A stretch of DNA of 64,000 nt from DDH964 sp963806685. GTDB lineage: Bacteria > Desulfobacterota > Desulfuromonadia > Desulfuromonadales > DDH964. The stretch is taken from NCBI GenBank assembly GCA_963806685.1, contig CAWDZB010000026.1, positions 55,330-119,329 of the forward strand. Reading direction: 5' to 3'. This document shows positions 55,065-64,000 of the stretch, piece by piece. Positions within the stretch are counted from its first letter, which is position 1. Each line of letters starts with the position of its first letter. Below the pieces are notes generated by a model, which did not search any database, was not told the origin of the DNA, and saw only the letters and a program-made list of their open reading frames with translations. A program made the position numbers and the translations under genes.

Positions 55065-57095
55065 ATGGCTGATCCAGCGACCACCGAGAGCTACCGCGAC
55101 CTTTGCGCCCTGCTCCGCTACCACAACTACCGCTACTACGTCCTCGACCAGCCGGAGATTTCCGATGCCGAATTCGACCGGCTATTTCGTCGCCTGCTGG
55201 AACTGGAAGCTGCTCACCCGGAACTGGTTACTCCGGACTCGCCCAGCCGGCAGGTGGGGGCGCCACCCTCGACCCAATTCAATCCGGTCGCCCATGCCCT
55301 GCCGATGCTGTCGCTGAAGAACGTGAAGAGCGAAGAAGAGTTCCTCGAATTCGACAAAAGTCTGCGGGAGACCTTCCTGGCAATCCGCGGCGAGATCGAC
55401 TACGTCTGCGAAATGAAGCTCGACGGCGTCGCGGTGGAACTGACTTATCTGGACGGCCGATTGCAGACCGCCAGCACCCGCGGCGACGGGCAGGTCGGCG
55501 AGGACATTACCGCCAACCTGAAGACCCTGGCGGCCATCCCCTGGCAGTTGACCCCGCCCTACCCGCCCCTGCTCGACGTCCGCGGCGAGGTCTTCATGGA
55601 GCTGCGCGACTTTCAGCGGCTGAACCGGCGACAGGAAGAGAAGGGTGAAAAGACCTTTGCCAATCCGCGCAATGCGGCGGCCGGCAGCCTGCGCCAGCTC
55701 GACCCGCGGGTAACCGCGCAGCGCCCGCTGCAGATCTTCTGCTACGGGGTCGGGCGCTGGAGCGGAGACCGGCCCGACACCCACCGCCAGCTGCTGGAGC
55801 GGCTGGCGGCCTGCGGCCTGCGGGTGAACCTGGAAGAGACCCGCCTGGCCTGCGGTGGCAGCGCGGTGATCGGCCAATATCGCGACCTGCTGGAACGGCG
55901 CGATCATCTCGCCTACGAAATCGACGGCATGGTCGTCAAGGTCAACAGCCTGCCTCTTCAGGAGGAACTGGGCGAGATCAGCCGTTCGCCGCGCTGGGCG
56001 GTGGCCTACAAGTTCCCCCCCCGGCAACGGGAAACGGTGGTGGAGAAGGTCGAGCTGCAAGTGGGGCGGACCGGCGCCATCACGCCGGTGGCCCACCTGA
56101 CACCGGTGGAAGTCAGCGGGGTGATGGTTTCACGGGCGAGTCTGCACAACTGGGACGAAATTGCCCGCCTCGACCTGCACCTTGGCGACCATGTCATCGT
56201 CGAGCGCGCCGGCGACGTCATCCCCGACGTCGTCGCCGTGATCAAGGAGAGACGGAGCGGCGGCGAGCAGCCGGTGCCGCTCCCCGCAACCTGTCCGGAG
56301 TGCGGCGGGCCGGTGCGCAAGCGGGAGGGGGAAGTCGTGCCGCGCTGCACCAATGCCCGGTGCCCGGCGCGGACCATCGAACGCCTGCGCCACTTCGTCT
56401 CCCGGGACGCCATGGACATCGAGAGTCTCGGCGAGAAGCAGCTTGCACAGCTGATCAATCTGGGGCGGCTCGAAACCTTCAGCGACCTCTACCGGTTGCA
56501 GAAGAGCGACCTGTTTGCCATGGAACGCATGGGCGAGGTCCTCGCCGACAAGCTGCTGCAGAATATTGTTGCCAGCAAGCATCCTCCCCTGTCGCGGTTT
56601 CTCTACGCCCTCGGCATTCGCCACGTCGGTGAGCATACCGCCAAAATTCTCGCCAAACGGTATGCGACCCTCGATGAGCTGGCCGCCGCAGACCGCGAAC
56701 AGCTGAAAAAGATCCACGAAATCGGCGACAAGGTGGCCGATTCCGTCGTCGATTTTTTCCGCGACCCGCAACAGCAGCAGTTGCTCGAAGAATTGAGGGC
56801 GCTCGGCGTAACGCCGCAATCCGAAGCGTCAGTCCGCCAGGACGGGTCGCTGACCGGCAAAACCCTGGTGATTACCGGTACCCTGGAGCGTTGGTCGCGC
56901 AAGGAAGCCGAAACCCTGGTGGAAAGTCTCGGTGGACGGGCGGCCGGCTCGGTCAGCAAGAAGACCAGCTATGTCGTCGCCGGCGCCGAGGCCGGCAGCA
57001 AGCTCGACAAGGCCCGCCAGCTCGGTGTGGCGGTTCTCAGCGAAGAGGAATTTGCCCGGATGGTGGAGAAGGGAGGAACGAATGGCGGCGCTTAG
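55065..57095 (+). CDS. ligA: NAD-dependent DNA ligase LigA
   Basis: 676 residues, full length. Ia domain at the N-terminus, adenylation Lys118 in CEMKLDGVAVEL, an OB fold, a Cys4 zinc finger (CPECGGPVRK to CTNARC), helix-hairpin-helix repeats and a C-terminal BRCT domain (LTGKTLVITGTLERWSRKEA). It seals nicks in DNA replication and repair. The ATG at 55065 follows GAAGGA. It overlaps the acylphosphatase gene by 14 bp. Confidence 0.97.
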   Translation: MADPATTESYRDLCALLRYHNYRYYVLDQPEISDAEFDRLFRRLLELEAAHPELVTPDSPSRQVGAPPSTQFNPVAHALPMLSLKNVKSEEEFLEFDKSLRETFLAIRGEIDYVCEMKLDGVAVELTYLDGRLQTASTRGDGQVGEDITANLKTLAAIPWQLTPPYPPLLDVRGEVFMELRDFQRLNRRQEEKGEKTFANPRNAAAGSLRQLDPRVTAQRPLQIFCYGVGRWSGDRPDTHRQLLERLAACGLRVNLEETRLACGGSAVIGQYRDLLERRDHLAYEIDGMVVKVNSLPLQEELGEISRSPRWAVAYKFPPRQRETVVEKVELQVGRTGAITPVAHLTPVEVSGVMVSRASLHNWDEIARLDLHLGDHVIVERAGDVIPDVVAVIKERRSGGEQPVPLPATCPECGGPVRKREGEVVPRCTNARCPARTIERLRHFVSRDAMDIESLGEKQLAQLINLGRLETFSDLYRLQKSDLFAMERMGEVLADKLLQNIVASKHPPLSRFLYALGIRHVGEHTAKILAKRYATLDELAAADREQLKKIHEIGDKVADSVVDFFRDPQQQQLLEELRALGVTPQSEASVRQDGSLTGKTLVITGTLERWSRKEAETLVESLGGRAAGSVSKKTSYVVAGAEAGSKLDKARQLGVAVLSEEEFARMVEKGGTNGGA

Positions 57096-57360
57096 AGCCC
57101 TGGTCCGGATCCGCGGCCGGGTCCAGGGAGTCGGTTTTCGCTACTTCACCCAGCGTACCGCGCGGGCGCTGGGGCTGACCGGCTGGGTGCGCAACCTGCC
57201 GGACGGGGCCGTGGAAGCGCTTTTCGAGGGGGAACGCGAGAGCATCGAGGAAGCGCTCACGGCCTGTCGCCAGGGGCCCCCAGCGGCGGAGGTCGAGGAG
57301 TTCCGGGTCGACTGGCAGTCGTCCGCCAAGGAATTCATTGATTTTACTGTACGTTACTGA
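57082..57360 (+). CDS. acyP: Acylphosphatase
   Basis: 92 residues. IRGRVQGVGFRYFTQRTA contains catalytic Arg20, and GWVRNLPDGAVEAL contains catalytic Asn38, the two active-site residues. It hydrolyses acyl phosphates such as carbamoyl phosphate. The start lies inside the ligA 3' end with GGGAGG upstream, so translation is coupled. Confidence 0.95.
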   Translation: MAALRALVRIRGRVQGVGFRYFTQRTARALGLTGWVRNLPDGAVEALFEGERESIEEALTACRQGPPAAEVEEFRVDWQSSAKEFIDFTVRY

Positions 57361-57456
57361 GCAGCTGCTATATCGGACACGGTCCGCAGGGAACATGCGT
57401 GCGGTCGATTGACAGTTCAAGAGGTTGCCCATCTACCGGGCCCACCCCTCATCCCT

Positions 57457-58326
57457 TCATTCTTCTTCCGCCTTGAGCTTGAGAATTTCCTTATAGACCT
57501 CGCTTCCCGGCAATCCCAACTCCCGGGCGACCTCCCGGGCCAGCTGTCGGGGCGGAAAATCCCCTTCCCCCCGCTTGCGCAGGAGCGTTTCGCGCACGGT
57601 TTCCGGCGGCCGCACCGACGACGCCTGCGCCGGTGCCAGCACCAGAACCAGTTCCCCGCGGATCCGGCCGGCTCCGAAATACGCCAAGGCGGTGCCGACC
57701 GTGCCGCGAAAGATCTCCTCATGGAGCTTGGTCAGCTCCCGGGCCACGGTCAGACCGCGCCCGGCACCGCAGACCATCTCCAGGTCTTTGAGGGTCGCCA
57801 GCAGCCGGTGGGGTGCTTCGTAGAAGACCAGGCTGCGTTCCTCACTGGCCAGCTGTTCCAGTTGGCTGCGCCGGGCAGCGGCGCGACTGGGGAGGAATCC
57901 TTCGAAGGCGAAACGATCGACCGGCTGTCCCGCGGCCGAGAGTGCGGCGATCACCGCGGAGGGACCCGGCACCGGCACCACGGTATGGCCGGCTTCACGG
58001 CAGCGTTTCACCAGCAGGTAGCCGGGATCGGAAATGGCCGGGGTGCCGGCATCGGAGATCAGCGCCACCGAGCGGCCCTCTTCCAGCAGACGCAGGATAT
58101 CCTCGGCCTTGCGCAGCTCGTTGTGGGCAAAACAGGAGGTCAGAGGCGTGGCGATGCCGTAATGGCTGAACAGCTTGCGGCTGTGGCGAGTGTCCTCGGC
58201 CGCCACCAGGTCGACCTCGCGCAAGATACGCAGGGCGCGGAAGGTCAGGTCTTCGAGGTTGCCGATCGGGGTGGCGACCACGTACAGGGTGCCGGGACGG
58301 GTTCTTTCAGTCACCAGCGTCCCCAT
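57457..58326 (-). CDS. rsmI: 16S rRNA (cytidine1402-2'-O)-methyltransferase RsmI
   Basis: 289 residues. LYVVATPIGNLEDLTFRALR, LVAAEDTRHSRKLF, ALISDAGTPAISDPGYLLV and LVFYEAPHRLLATLKDL are the RsmI blocks of the tetrapyrrole-methylase fold. The start at 58326 overlaps the nadE 3' end by 20 bp; a GTG at 58314 is an alternative. It works with RsmH on C1402. Confidence 0.96.
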   Translation of the reverse strand: MGTLVTERTRPGTLYVVATPIGNLEDLTFRALRILREVDLVAAEDTRHSRKLFSHYGIATPLTSCFAHNELRKAEDILRLLEEGRSVALISDAGTPAISDPGYLLVKRCREAGHTVVPVPGPSAVIAALSAAGQPVDRFAFEGFLPSRAAARRSQLEQLASEERSLVFYEAPHRLLATLKDLEMVCGAGRGLTVARELTKLHEEIFRGTVGTALAYFGAGRIRGELVLVLAPAQASSVRPPETVRETLLRKRGEGDFPPRQLAREVARELGLPGSEVYKEILKLKAEEE

Positions 58327-60268
58327 CGAGGCGGTCCAGTTCCTCCAGCCAGAGCCGGGCGCAGGCATCGCTCGGCATGCGCCAGTCGCCGCGCGGCGAA
58401 AGGGCGACGCTGCCGACCTTGGGGCCGTCGGGCAGGCAGGAGCGCTTGAACTGCTGGGCGAAGAATCGCTGGTAGAAGAGCCGCAGCCAGCGGCGCAGCT
58501 GCGGCGGGGAATAGTTGCCGGCAAAGGCGCGTTCGGCGAGGAACAAAATCTTCGCCGGTGGGAATTGCAGGCGCAGGGCGTGAAAGAGGAAGAAGTCGTG
58601 CAGCAGGTAGGGACCGACCTGTTCCTCGGTGCGCTGTTCGATCTCGCCATTGGCCGCCGGCGGCAGCAGTTCCGGGGAGACCGGGGTGGCGCAGATGTCG
58701 TGGAGGATTTCGGCGCTGCGGCCACTGAACTCCTCCTCGGCGCACCATTCGACCAGGTAGCGGACCAGGGTCTTGGGCACGCCGCTGTTGACGGCGTACA
58801 TCGACATGTGGTCACCGTTGTAGGTGCACCAGCCCAGCGCCAGTTCCGAGAGGTCGCCGGTACCGATCACCAGCCCCCCGACCTGGTTGGCGATATCCAT
58901 CAGCAGCTGGGTGCGCTCCCGGGCCTGGGCGTTTTCGAAGGTGATGTCGTGGCGGCCTTCGGGGTGGCCGATATCGGCAAAATGTTGGCGGACCGCCGCG
59001 TCGATGGAAATGGTGCGCAGCTGCACGCCAAGCTGTTCCGCCAGACCCACGGCGTTGTTGCGAGTCCGCTCCGTGGTGCCGAAACCGGGCATGGTTACGG
59101 CCACGATGCCGCTGCGTGGCAACTCCAGGCGGTCGAAAGCCCGGCAGATGACGAGCAACGCCAGGGTCGAATCAAGGCCCCCGGAAATCCCGATCACCAC
59201 CTGGCGGGTCGCGGTGTGCAGCAGACGCTTGGCCAGCCCGGTGGTCTGCAGAGCAAAGATTTCCCGGCAGCGTTCGGCCCGTTCGTAATTCTCCCCCGGA
59301 ACGAAGGGCATGGCCGGCACCGCACGAGCGAAGCACGCCGCAGGAGCCGTGAGGAGGGGAAAGGAAACAAGGCGCGGCGGCAGGTCGGCCGCGGCATCGG
59401 CAAAGCTGCTGCTGCGCAGCCGCTCGCTGACCATCCGTCCCAGATCGACGTCGGCACAGCTGAGGCAAGTCGCGAAACTGAAGCGTTCGCTTTCGGCAAG
59501 CAACTGGCCGTTCTCGGCGATCAGCGAATGTCCGGAAAAGACCAGGTCGGTGGTCGATTCGCCGGGACCGGCTGAGGCATAGGCGTAGACGGCGAGGCAA
59601 CGGGCCGACTGGCTGCAGACCAGCTCGCGCCGATAGCGTTCCTTGCCGAGGGTTTCCGGGCTGGCGGAGAGATTGACCAGCAGCGTGGCGCCCTGGGCGG
59701 CCAGCCGGCCGCTGGGCGGGTTGACGGTCCAGGCATCTTCGCAGATTTCGATACCGACCCGGCAGGCGCCGAACCCTTCAGCCTGGAAGAGGAGATCGGT
59801 CCCGACCGGCACCGTCTCGCCGCGCCACGCGACGCTCGTCTGGCGCAGCAGACTTGCCGGGGCGAACCAGCGTTTTTCGTAAAACTCCTGGCTGTTGGGC
59901 AGATACTGTTTCGGTACCAGGCCGCGGAGTCGCCCGCCAGCGAGAAAGGCCGCGCAGTTAAACAGTCGGTCTCCCACCGCCAGCGGCACACCGACCACCA
60001 CCGCAACCCCTTTTTGGCCGGCGATGGCTGCCAGCTCGTCAAGGGCGGAACCCGCGGCATCCACCAGCAGCGACTGGAGGAAAAGGTCGGCACAGGTGTA
60101 ACCGGTGATCGCCAGTTCCGGAAAGATCAACAACTGGCAGTGACGTTCGCGGGCCACCTGCACCGCATCGGACATCTGCTCCAGATTGTAGGCGACGTCG
60201 GCGACCCGCAGCGCGGGGCTGGCCACGCCGACCCGCAAGTAGCCGAAATCAGAGAGCGTCTGGTTCAT
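58307..60268 (-). CDS. nadE: Glutamine-dependent NAD+ synthetase
   Basis: 653 residues. An N-terminal nitrilase-type glutaminase has the Glu-Lys-Cys triad in LIFPELAITGYTCADLF, KQYLPNSQEFYEKRWF and VGIEICEDAWTVNPP. The C-terminal synthetase has the PP-loop VVIGISGGLDSTLALLV. Ammonia released from Gln amidates NaAD to NAD+. Its stop overlaps rsmI. Confidence 0.97.
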   Translation of the reverse strand: MNQTLSDFGYLRVGVASPALRVADVAYNLEQMSDAVQVARERHCQLLIFPELAITGYTCADLFLQSLLVDAAGSALDELAAIAGQKGVAVVVGVPLAVGDRLFNCAAFLAGGRLRGLVPKQYLPNSQEFYEKRWFAPASLLRQTSVAWRGETVPVGTDLLFQAEGFGACRVGIEICEDAWTVNPPSGRLAAQGATLLVNLSASPETLGKERYRRELVCSQSARCLAVYAYASAGPGESTTDLVFSGHSLIAENGQLLAESERFSFATCLSCADVDLGRMVSERLRSSSFADAAADLPPRLVSFPLLTAPAACFARAVPAMPFVPGENYERAERCREIFALQTTGLAKRLLHTATRQVVIGISGGLDSTLALLVICRAFDRLELPRSGIVAVTMPGFGTTERTRNNAVGLAEQLGVQLRTISIDAAVRQHFADIGHPEGRHDITFENAQARERTQLLMDIANQVGGLVIGTGDLSELALGWCTYNGDHMSMYAVNSGVPKTLVRYLVEWCAEEEFSGRSAEILHDICATPVSPELLPPAANGEIEQRTEEQVGPYLLHDFFLFHALRLQFPPAKILFLAERAFAGNYSPPQLRRWLRLFYQRFFAQQFKRSCLPDGPKVGSVALSPRGDWRMPSDACARLWLEELDRLDGDAGD

Positions 60269-60400
60269 GGGATAGCCTTGGCAAGAGGAGTGGCGCGAAG
60301 CTCGGGCGCTGCCCGCACGGCAACGTCCCCCGGTGCCCTTTATTCTAGAGACCCCGCGAAAAAATGCAATGGTTTCAAGGGGGTTTTCGCCGCTGCCGGG

Positions 60401-60766
60401 TCAGGCGCCAAAGGCATTCTCGATATGCTCGCAATCGGGCTCGCCGGCGGGTCCCGGCGTCACCGCGATCACATCGAAGCGCGGCTGCAGGCGCCCGGGC
60501 GGATGGTCGGCCAGATACCACTGGGCAGCGCGCAGGATCTGGCGCTGCTTGGTCGGACCGACGGCCTCGGCCGGGGCACCGAAGGCGGCGCTGCGCCGGG
60601 TCTTGACCTCGACGAACAGCAGCAGCCGGCGGTCCCGGGCAATGATGTCAATCTCCCCAACGGGGGTACGCAGATTGCGGGCGACGATCCGGTAGCCGCA
60701 GCGCTGCAGAAAACGGCTGGCGGCAGCTTCGCCCCAGCGACCAAGGGCCAGGCGTTCCTCGGTCAT
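60401..60766 (-). CDS. yraN: YraN/UPF0102 nuclease-fold protein
   Basis: 121 residues. LGRWGEAAASRFLQRCGYRI, then VGEIDIIARD and LLLFVEVKTRR give the E-x(n)-D-x(n)-E-x-K core of a restriction-endonuclease-like fold. Function unproven; it usually travels with rnhB, as here (ATGA overlap). Confidence 0.93.
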   Translation of the reverse strand: MTEERLALGRWGEAAASRFLQRCGYRIVARNLRTPVGEIDIIARDRRLLLFVEVKTRRSAAFGAPAEAVGPTKQRQILRAAQWYLADHPPGRLQPRFDVIAVTPGPAGEPDCEHIENAFGA

Positions 60767-61404
60767 GGCCGCTCCAGGTGTTCGCGGACGCCGCCGAAAC
60801 TCTTGCGGTGCAAGGCGGAGGGACCGAGCCGGGCGATCGCCGCGAGGTGTTCGCGGCTGCCATACCCTTTGTGACGGGCGAAACCGTACCCCGGATAGCG
60901 GAGGTCATAGGCGATCATCACCCGGTCGCGGACGACCTTGGCGATCACCGAAGCGGCGGCGATGGAAAGGGAACGGCTGTCCCCCTGTTTCAGGGTCTGC
61001 TGGGGAAGCGGAAGAGGAACCGGGGTAATACCGTCGACGAGCAGGAAATCGGCGGGTTGGCGCAAGCGATTGACGGCCAGACACATGCCGCGCAGCGTCG
61101 CCTGGAGGATGTTGACGGCGTCGATTTCCCCGGGCGAGGCGAAGCCGACGCCAATCGCCAGGGCCTGAGCGCGGATCAACGGGAAAAGTCGATCACGTTG
61201 CTTTTCACTGAGTTTTTTGGAATCGTCGAGACCGGGGAGGTCGAAAACTTCAGGGAGGATGACTGCAGCAGCCACCACCGGGCCCGCCAGCGGTCCACGC
61301 CCGGCTTCGTCGATGCCGGCCACCGCCCGAAAGCCGCGAGCCCGCGCGCGGCATTCGAAATGCAGGGTGGAGAGTTCCGGCAGGTCGAAGAGGGTTTCGC
61401 TCAT
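60763..61404 (-). CDS. rnhB: Ribonuclease HII
   Basis: 213 residues. VAGIDEAGRGPLAGPVVAAA carries the first two metal-binding acidic residues; LLVDGI and SIAAASVIAKVVRDRVM carry the others. It removes ribonucleotides from DNA-RNA hybrids. A 101-bp gap with a hairpin separates it from rplS. Confidence 0.97.
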   Translation of the reverse strand: MSETLFDLPELSTLHFECRARARGFRAVAGIDEAGRGPLAGPVVAAAVILPEVFDLPGLDDSKKLSEKQRDRLFPLIRAQALAIGVGFASPGEIDAVNILQATLRGMCLAVNRLRQPADFLLVDGITPVPLPLPQQTLKQGDSRSLSIAAASVIAKVVRDRVMIAYDLRYPGYGFARHKGYGSREHLAAIARLGPSALHRKSFGGVREHLERP

Positions 61405-61458
61405 GGTCGCCTCCCGGGGCGGGGAACAGGTCCATGCGGCGGGGTGATCCTGAACGCA

Positions 61459-61490
61459 GGACGGCCCCGATCCTCAGACCGGGGCCGTCC
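61459..61490. terminator. Hairpin between rplS and rnhB
   Basis: GGACGGCCCC (61459-61468) pairs with GGGGCCGTCC (61481-61490) around a 12-nt loop. No T run follows on the minus strand, so it may be a partial terminator or mRNA-stability element that lowers rnhB output relative to rplS. Confidence 0.55.
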
Positions 61491-61505
61491 CGAAACAGGG
61501 GAAAA

Positions 61506-61853
61506 TCAGGCCTGGCGCTTCTCGCGGATACGGGCCTTCTTGCCATGCAGGTTGCGCAGGTAGTAGAGCTTGGCACGGCGCACCTGGCCGACCATCACCA
61601 CCTCGATTTTATCCACCGCCGGCGAATGGAGGGAGAAGATACGCTCGACGCCGAAACCGTTGGAGATCTTGCGCACGGCAAAAGTCGAACCGAGGCCGCG
61701 GTTGACCCGCTTGATGCACACCCCCTGGTAGACCTGGATACGCTGTTTGTCCCCCTCGGTGATCTTGACGTGCACCCGCAGGGTGTCGCCGGCCTTGAAG
61801 ACCGGGATGTTCTTCTTGATCTGTTCCATATCGATGCGGTCGATGCTGTTCAT
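61506..61853 (-). CDS. rplS: Ribosomal protein bL19
   Basis: 115 residues, standard length. IPVFKAGDTLRVHVKITEGD, VYQGVCIKRVNRGLGSTFAV and GVERIFSLHSPAVDKIEVV are L19 landmarks. It sits at the 30S-50S interface. GAGGAGG lies 5-6 nt before the ATG at 61853. Confidence 0.98.
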   Translation of the reverse strand: MNSIDRIDMEQIKKNIPVFKAGDTLRVHVKITEGDKQRIQVYQGVCIKRVNRGLGSTFAVRKISNGFGVERIFSLHSPAVDKIEVVMVGQVRRAKLYYLRNLHGKKARIREKRQA

Positions 61854-61954
61854 TGCGTCCTCCTCTATGGGCGATGCCTGTAGTCGTCTGGTATTCAGCC
61901 AAGCCTGGGTTCAAGTCATGGGGCCGGCTCCCATGCCCGCCCTGTCGGTTCTGC

Positions 61955-62512
61955 TCAAGTTCCGGCGCGATAAAGGCGATCGAGGATGATCGCCGCGGCC
62001 GCCCGGACCGGAAGATGGTTGTAATCGCTCCCCCCGGATACCGGTTCCAGTACCGGCCAGCCATGGGTGAAAAGCTCAGGGGCCAGCCCCCAGCCGGTTC
62101 CCAGCACCAGCAGCAGGGGCCGGTCGGCGAGCAGCTCGCGGGCAGCGCCGAAGCCGATGCCGTCGCTGCGCCGCGCCCCGGTCAAAAGGGGCAGGGCCGG
62201 CGCGTCGCAGCGGGCGCTCCAGTCTGCCAGCGCCGCGGCCAGATCCGCAACCGTTTCCACCAGGGAGAGAGCCTCCCGGCGATCCGGGTTGTAGCCGGCA
62301 CCGAAACCTTCCCGCCAGTGGCCCAGTATCCGAGCGACCAGGTGCTGCTGTCCGGCCGCCGTCGTGACTACGTAGAAGCGTCCCGCCCCGTAGGTGCGGG
62401 CGACCCGCGCAATATCGTGCAGGTCGAGATTGGTCACCGCAGCGCTGACCACCGCCCCGCTGCGGTCGAGCACCGGCCCATGAACCAAGGCCAGCGCGAG
62501 GCGGCCGATCAT
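61955..62512 (-). CDS. Putative RNA methyltransferase (Methyltrn_RNA_4-like SPOUT)
   Basis: 185 residues. LALALVHGPVLDRSGAVVSA, TNLDLHDIARVARTYGAGRF and LLVLGTGWGLAPELF fit the short SPOUT-type RNA methyltransferases usually encoded after trmD in this group; the LGTGWG loop is the SAM knot. It overlaps the trmD stop. The target base is not known. Confidence 0.8.
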   Translation of the reverse strand: MIGRLALALVHGPVLDRSGAVVSAAVTNLDLHDIARVARTYGAGRFYVVTTAAGQQHLVARILGHWREGFGAGYNPDRREALSLVETVADLAAALADWSARCDAPALPLLTGARRSDGIGFGAARELLADRPLLLVLGTGWGLAPELFTHGWPVLEPVSGGSDYNHLPVRAAAAIILDRLYRAGT

Positions 62513-63252
62513 GCCTCGTCGTCCGTCCGCTCGGTATGCAGATCCTCCAGCAGGCGTCGGTCCTCGGCACTCAAGGGGGCCGTTTCGAGCAGCTCGGGGC
62601 GCCGCAGCAGGGTTCGACGCAGCTGTTCCCGGCGCCGCCAGCGGGCGATCGCCGCGTGGTTCCCGGAGAGAAGCACCTCCGGCACCCGCTGCCCGGCAAA
62701 CTCCACCGGCCGGGTGTAATGGGGATATTCGAGCAGACCGTCGGAGAACGAATCGCTCGCGGCGCTCCCCTCGTTGCCGAGCACTCCGGGAACGAGCCGG
62801 GCGACTGCATCGATGATCACCATCGCCGCCAACTCGCCACCGGTCAGGACGAAGTCGCCAAGGGAGTACTCGCCGTCCACCAAGGCGCGAATGCGCTCGT
62901 CGAAACCCTCGTAGCGACCGCAGACCAGAATCAGCCCCGACTCCGTCGCCAGCTGCCGGGCGTCGGCCTGGCGAAAGGTTCGCCCCTGGGGGGACATGAG
63001 CAACACCTTCGAGCCGGGTTGGCGGCGGCGCAGCTCGTCGAGCGCCCTGGCCACCGGTTCCGGCTTCATGACCATCCCCTCGCCCCCGCCGTAGGGGGTG
63101 TCGTCGGTCACCTTGTGCCGCCCCTCGGCCCAGTCGCGCAGGTTGTGGGCGGCAATGCCGATCAGGCTCTTCTCCACCGCCTTGCCGAGAATGCTGTCGG
63201 CGAAAGGGGAAGCGAACATGCCGGGGAAGAGGGTCAGGACATCAAACGTCAT
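62509..63252 (-). CDS. trmD: tRNA (guanine37-N1)-methyltransferase
   Basis: 247 residues. FDVLTLFPGMFASPFADSIL, PYGGGEGMVMKPEPVARAL, LVCGRYEGFDERIRALVD and YSLGDFVLTGGELAAMVIID are diagnostic TrmD motifs. It makes m1G37 to hold the reading frame. It overlaps rimM by 11 bp. Confidence 0.98.
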   Translation of the reverse strand: MTFDVLTLFPGMFASPFADSILGKAVEKSLIGIAAHNLRDWAEGRHKVTDDTPYGGGEGMVMKPEPVARALDELRRRQPGSKVLLMSPQGRTFRQADARQLATESGLILVCGRYEGFDERIRALVDGEYSLGDFVLTGGELAAMVIIDAVARLVPGVLGNEGSAASDSFSDGLLEYPHYTRPVEFAGQRVPEVLLSGNHAAIARWRRREQLRRTLLRRPELLETAPLSAEDRRLLEDLHTERTDDEA

Positions 63253-63781
63253 TGTTCAACCGGACCAGGTCTTCCGGCAGGTCGACCCTGACCAGCCCGG
63301 CCTCAGGGTCGATTTCGAGCACGAATTGGGCGACCGCTGGAATGAGAACTTCGCCAAAAGGGCCATCGACCACATAGATGTCGTGGGCCGCGGTGCTCAA
63401 CAGGTCGGTCATTACTCCAAGTTCCCCAAGCTGCCGGTCGACAACCTTGAGACCCTGCAACTGGTGCCAGTAGAACTCGTCAGCCGCCGGTTCGGGCAGG
63501 TCCCGCAGGGCCATCAATACCGTGCAGCCGACCAGCGGTTGCGCAGCCTCGATGCTCTCCCTTCCCTCCAGACGCAGCAGCCACAGCCCCTTGTGGGGCG
63601 TCGCCCGCAGCGGACGGAAGCTGCGCAGCGAGCCATCGGCATAGCGCAGCACCACCTCCCGCGCTCCCTCCAGAGAGGCCGAATCCTCGCTCAACGGCCG
63701 CACCTTGAGATCCCCCCGCAGGCCATGGGTGCCGACGACGGTGCCAAATTGGAACAGCTCTTCCTGGTGCGCTTGGTTCAT
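63242..63781 (-). CDS. rimM: Ribosome maturation factor RimM
   Basis: 179 residues from the ATG at 63781, which overlaps the khpA stop (TGATG). FQFGTVVGTHGLRGDLKVRP is the RimM N-terminal barrel; the C-terminal PRC-barrel has YWHQLQGLKVVDRQLGELGV and VLIPAVAQFVLEIDPEAG. It assists 30S head assembly. Confidence 0.96.
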   Translation of the reverse strand: MNQAHQEELFQFGTVVGTHGLRGDLKVRPLSEDSASLEGAREVVLRYADGSLRSFRPLRATPHKGLWLLRLEGRESIEAAQPLVGCTVLMALRDLPEPAADEFYWHQLQGLKVVDRQLGELGVMTDLLSTAAHDIYVVDGPFGEVLIPAVAQFVLEIDPEAGLVRVDLPEDLVRLNNDV

Positions 63782-64000
63782 CACTCCATGATCTGGAGGT
63801 TAGCGCGACGGCTCTCCCGGGTGGCCTTGGCATTGAGCAGGGTGCGCATGGCCTTGGCCGTCCGCCCCTGCTTGCCGATAATCCGGCCCATGTCTTCCTG
63901 GGCGGCCGCCAGCTTGATGAGAATCGTCCCGTCCTCGGCCTCTTCTTCGGAGATGGTCACCGCGTCAGGGTTTTCCACCAGGGATTTGGCGATGAATTCG
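63781..64000 (-). CDS. khpA: KH-domain RNA-binding protein KhpA (5' end beyond window)
   Basis: The visible part reads EFIAKSLVENPDAVTISEEE, with the KH core MGRIIGKQGRTAKAMRTLL (GxxG = GKQG). KhpA is normally 75-80 residues, so only the first few codons are missing past the right edge. It binds RNA, often with KhpB, and typically follows rpsP in this operon. Confidence 0.93.
   Translation of the reverse strand, partial: EFIAKSLVENPDAVTISEEEAEDGTILIKLAAAQEDMGRIIGKQGRTAKAMRTLLNAKATRESRRANLQIME

Overview
This is a GC-rich bacterial chromosome segment. Gene content and order point to a deltaproteobacterium of the Desulfuromonadales/Geobacter type: a mra-mur-fts cluster ending ddl-ftsQ-ftsA-ftsZ, a complete selenocysteine toolkit with a Sec-containing SelD, an Ehr-type membrane complex, and the khpA-rimM-trmD-rplS-rnhB-yraN string. 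This placement is inferred from gene content; no 16S rRNA gene is present.

Region 1 (0-10.6 kb): an FmdB-type zinc ribbon gene diverges from an eight-gene operon. The operon starts with an HTH-EIIA fusion regulator. It continues with two HyfB-like antiporter subunits, HyfC, HyfE, HyfF, a fused NuoCD-like HyfG and a ferredoxin-fused HyfI. HyfG has lost the Ni-Fe cysteine ligands, so this is an energy-converting hydrogenase-related complex rather than a classical hydrogenase. An orphan sensor histidine kinase follows.

Region 2 (12.7-21.7 kb): the tRNA-Sec gene selC, then about 4.3 kb of accessory DNA. This holds a zinc-ribbon protein, a RelA/SpoT-type nucleotidyltransferase, a 41-residue Lys-rich protein, a cold-shock protein and degraded IS256 and radical-SAM remnants. 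Then comes selA-selB-selD. SelD carries an in-frame UGA at codon 16, a hairpin behind it, and a Shine-Dalgarno sequence matching the 16S rRNA 3' tail over about 16 nt.

Region 3 (21.7-33.7 kb): accessory and mobile DNA. It holds a CaCA-family exchanger, one of two inverted copies of a dispersed intergenic repeat, and a class C-like group II intron immediately behind a terminator. Next are a frameshifted MoxR-ATPase/VWA-metallopeptidase locus, a RAYT transposase with REP-like repeats and duplicated fragments, a DUF2845-like secreted protein, and a TatA-like protein.

Region 4 (33.7-53.6 kb): thiol peroxidase, a radical SAM protein, and the division/cell-wall cluster on the minus strand (mraZ to ftsZ). 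The cluster has a clear sigma70 promoter and MraZ operator boxes, but murB is missing from its usual place between murC and ddl.

Region 5 (53.6-64 kb): a CorC/HlyC-type membrane protein, ligA-acylphosphatase, then rsmI, nadE, yraN, rnhB, rplS, an RNA methyltransferase, trmD, rimM and the 3' part of khpA, which runs off the window.
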